Shown one piece after another: positions 63,101 through 64,000 of a stretch of DNA of 64,000 bases. Source of the stretch: Lagopus muta (lineage: Eukaryota > Chordata > Aves > Galliformes > Phasianidae); contig NC_064433.1 in the NCBI RefSeq assembly GCF_023343835.1, positions 67,602,032 through 67,666,031 of the forward strand, written 5' to 3'. The translations under genes and the position numbers were made by a program. The number at the start of each line of letters is the position of its first letter. The first letter of the stretch is position 1. Below the pieces are notes generated by a model. That model had not been told where the DNA came from and made no database searches. It saw nothing but the letters and a program-made list of their open reading frames with translations.

Positions 63101-63611
63101 TTCACTCCTTCGGTAACTGGGTTCTACTTGGTTCATAAGACAATACACAAAGGAAGTAAAACAAGCATGTACTCAAAACACTCAAATATGAGTCATTCTC
63201 TATTTTGCCTACCACCCTTTTGCTACAAATACTTTGGAAACTACCTCCAGTAGATACACTGCAAATCAAAACAGACAATAAGTTTTAAAAATACTGATCA
63301 CGAAATTCAGCTTACAAAGAAAACTCAGCCAGGAGGTTCCCTGCCTATAATCAAAGCTGTGACCAAATTCTCCCTCTAGTCAGAAAAAAATCGCACTACT
63401 ATAATCAGGATTCAAATTGTATTAACATGCTTGGACTTTCTGTTCAAAAATCAGTTAGTATTTCTTGGCATACCTCTCTGAAAAGCCTGTATTTTTCGGA
63501 GTTAATATTACATCAACATCTCTGCTATTACTTTCCTTCTTCCAAAAAGGATCCGAATTGTCATCCCATTTAGAGAAAGTGTTGCTTCTCAAATCTGAAG
63601 AATCATAGTAC
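57167..63611 (-). CDS. ARFGAP3: ADP-ribosylation factor GTPase-activating protein 3, C-terminal exons
   Basis: Golgi protein that triggers GTP hydrolysis on ARF1 and drives COPI coat cycling. Only the last five coding exons are in the window: 63474-63611, 62185-62308, 60722-60812, 57731-57852 and 57167-57184, all with AG/GT borders and matching phase. They encode in order [26 protein letters not shown] and [16 protein letters not shown], then [20 protein letters not shown], then [20 protein letters not shown] with [10 protein letters not shown], and the final DRYGS. This tracks human ARFGAP3 closely and carries the conserved C-terminal amphipathic ArfGAP2/3 region used for membrane and coatomer contact. 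The zinc-finger GAP domain and most of the protein lie beyond the right edge. No break is seen. The last exon has only five codons and the stop. Confidence 0.96.
58833..58858. repeat. Poly(T) run
   Basis: A run of 26 T (A on the minus strand) inside the ARFGAP3 intron between the exons at 57731 and 60722. No retroposon body is recognisable next to it. Its length makes it prone to polymorphism and sequencing error. Confidence 0.95.
61198..61535 (-). repeat. CR1 LINE 3' end in an ARFGAP3 intron
   Basis: Begins 'atcataaaatcatacagtgg', followed by 'caggctgcccagggccccat', 'ccaacctggccttgagtggc', 'ctgggcagcctgttccatgc' and 'cctccttgtcctattactat'. It is a short copy in the same orientation as the gene. 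Confidence 0.9.
61899..61933. repeat. (CTAT)n simple repeat
   Basis: Interrupted CTAT/CACC units in an ARFGAP3 intron, about 35 bases. Confidence 0.8.
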
Positions 63612-64000
63612 CTAAATAAAAGAAAAAAAAAGAAATAGTGAAAAAGTAGAATCTTACACTTAACTGAGTGGAAAGTTCACCTTCCCTTGAGGTTGGATGT
63701 GGCCACAAATATTCGGTGTGGACTTCCAGAGAGATCTGTTCCCATCAAAGACAGCAGAACAAAGATTATGTTAATTTAAGTATTCCATCTGTTTTAGGGT
63801 TAGGCAAAGCACTTGAAAAAAAACACTGTCAAGACACCTACTTGACATAAGAGAAATCCTTCAGAACAAGCCCTGTGAGCACTGGTTTTGCATCATGACA
63901 AGCCTACAAGCCAGCCTGTTCATAAACATTTGGTGCTCTTCACACTCCATAGTAATATACCAAAATAAAGCCACTACCACTTTCAAGGCACTTTTAGAGA
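63612..64000 (-). other. ARFGAP3: ARFGAP3 intron at the right edge
   Basis: Upstream of the exon starting at 63611 I see the pyrimidine-rich acceptor tract and then no further exon. The next expected segment, ending in a Ser-rich KYNDDSDDSYF-like stretch in human, is not found, so it lies right of the window. Confidence 0.6.

Noticed and set aside
63680-63750. Possible extra ARFGAP3 exon on the minus strand
   Set aside because: A GT-like donor is present, but the reading matches no part of ARFGAP3 and breaks the phase of the next exon.
1-64000. CRISPR arrays, tRNA or rRNA genes, operons
   Set aside because: No regularly spaced repeats, cloverleaf-like A/B box pairs or rRNA segments were recognised, and the gene structure is eukaryotic.

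Overview
The window looks like nuclear DNA from a bird, most likely a galliform such as chicken. It is full of CR1 LINE copies, holds a deleted mariner of the Galluhop type and avian-type LTR remnants, has spliced genes with GT/AG introns, and shows one CpG island. No bacterial, plasmid or CRISPR features were seen. The pair A4GALT and ARFGAP3 side by side matches the known vertebrate order (human 22q13.2), so this is ordinary syntenic chromosome.

Layout. Positions 1-6.2 kb hold most of a plus-strand EndoU-family endoribonuclease gene (six coding exons with the catalytic residues in place). Positions 6.2-14 kb are non-genic, with a mariner, CR1 pieces, two copies of a hAT-end-like block and a small decayed fragment of an A4GALT-like coding end. 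Positions 14.0-15.5 kb hold a broken heat-shock-factor-like gene whose intron contains an old ERV LTR. Positions 16.3-21.1 kb are a repeat cluster: five CR1 copies, a solo LTR nested in one of them, and two further LTR pieces. A4GALT (minus strand, single coding exon) lies at 23.1-24.2 kb. Its likely CpG-island promoter is at 35.0-35.8 kb, about 11 kb upstream.

Positions 36-49 kb are mostly non-genic, with CR1 fragments, a diverged local duplication and a weak candidate for minus-strand exons near 39.5-40.2 kb. Positions 49.3-50.7 kb hold a hAT transposase remnant split by an LTR-like insertion. Positions 51.5-55 kb hold two CR1 copies, one of about 2.4 kb with endonuclease and reverse transcriptase remnants. 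Positions 56.1-64 kb hold the last five coding exons and 3' UTR of ARFGAP3 on the minus strand, which continues past the right edge.

The genes do not form a pathway. A4GALT is a Golgi glycolipid enzyme and ARFGAP3 controls COPI coat traffic at the Golgi, but their closeness is conserved synteny rather than an operon. I found no convincing new biological system. The most informative items are the nested repeats, which give relative ages, the A4GALT-like relic, the HSF-like pseudogene and the unrecognised open frames at 39.5-40.2 kb.
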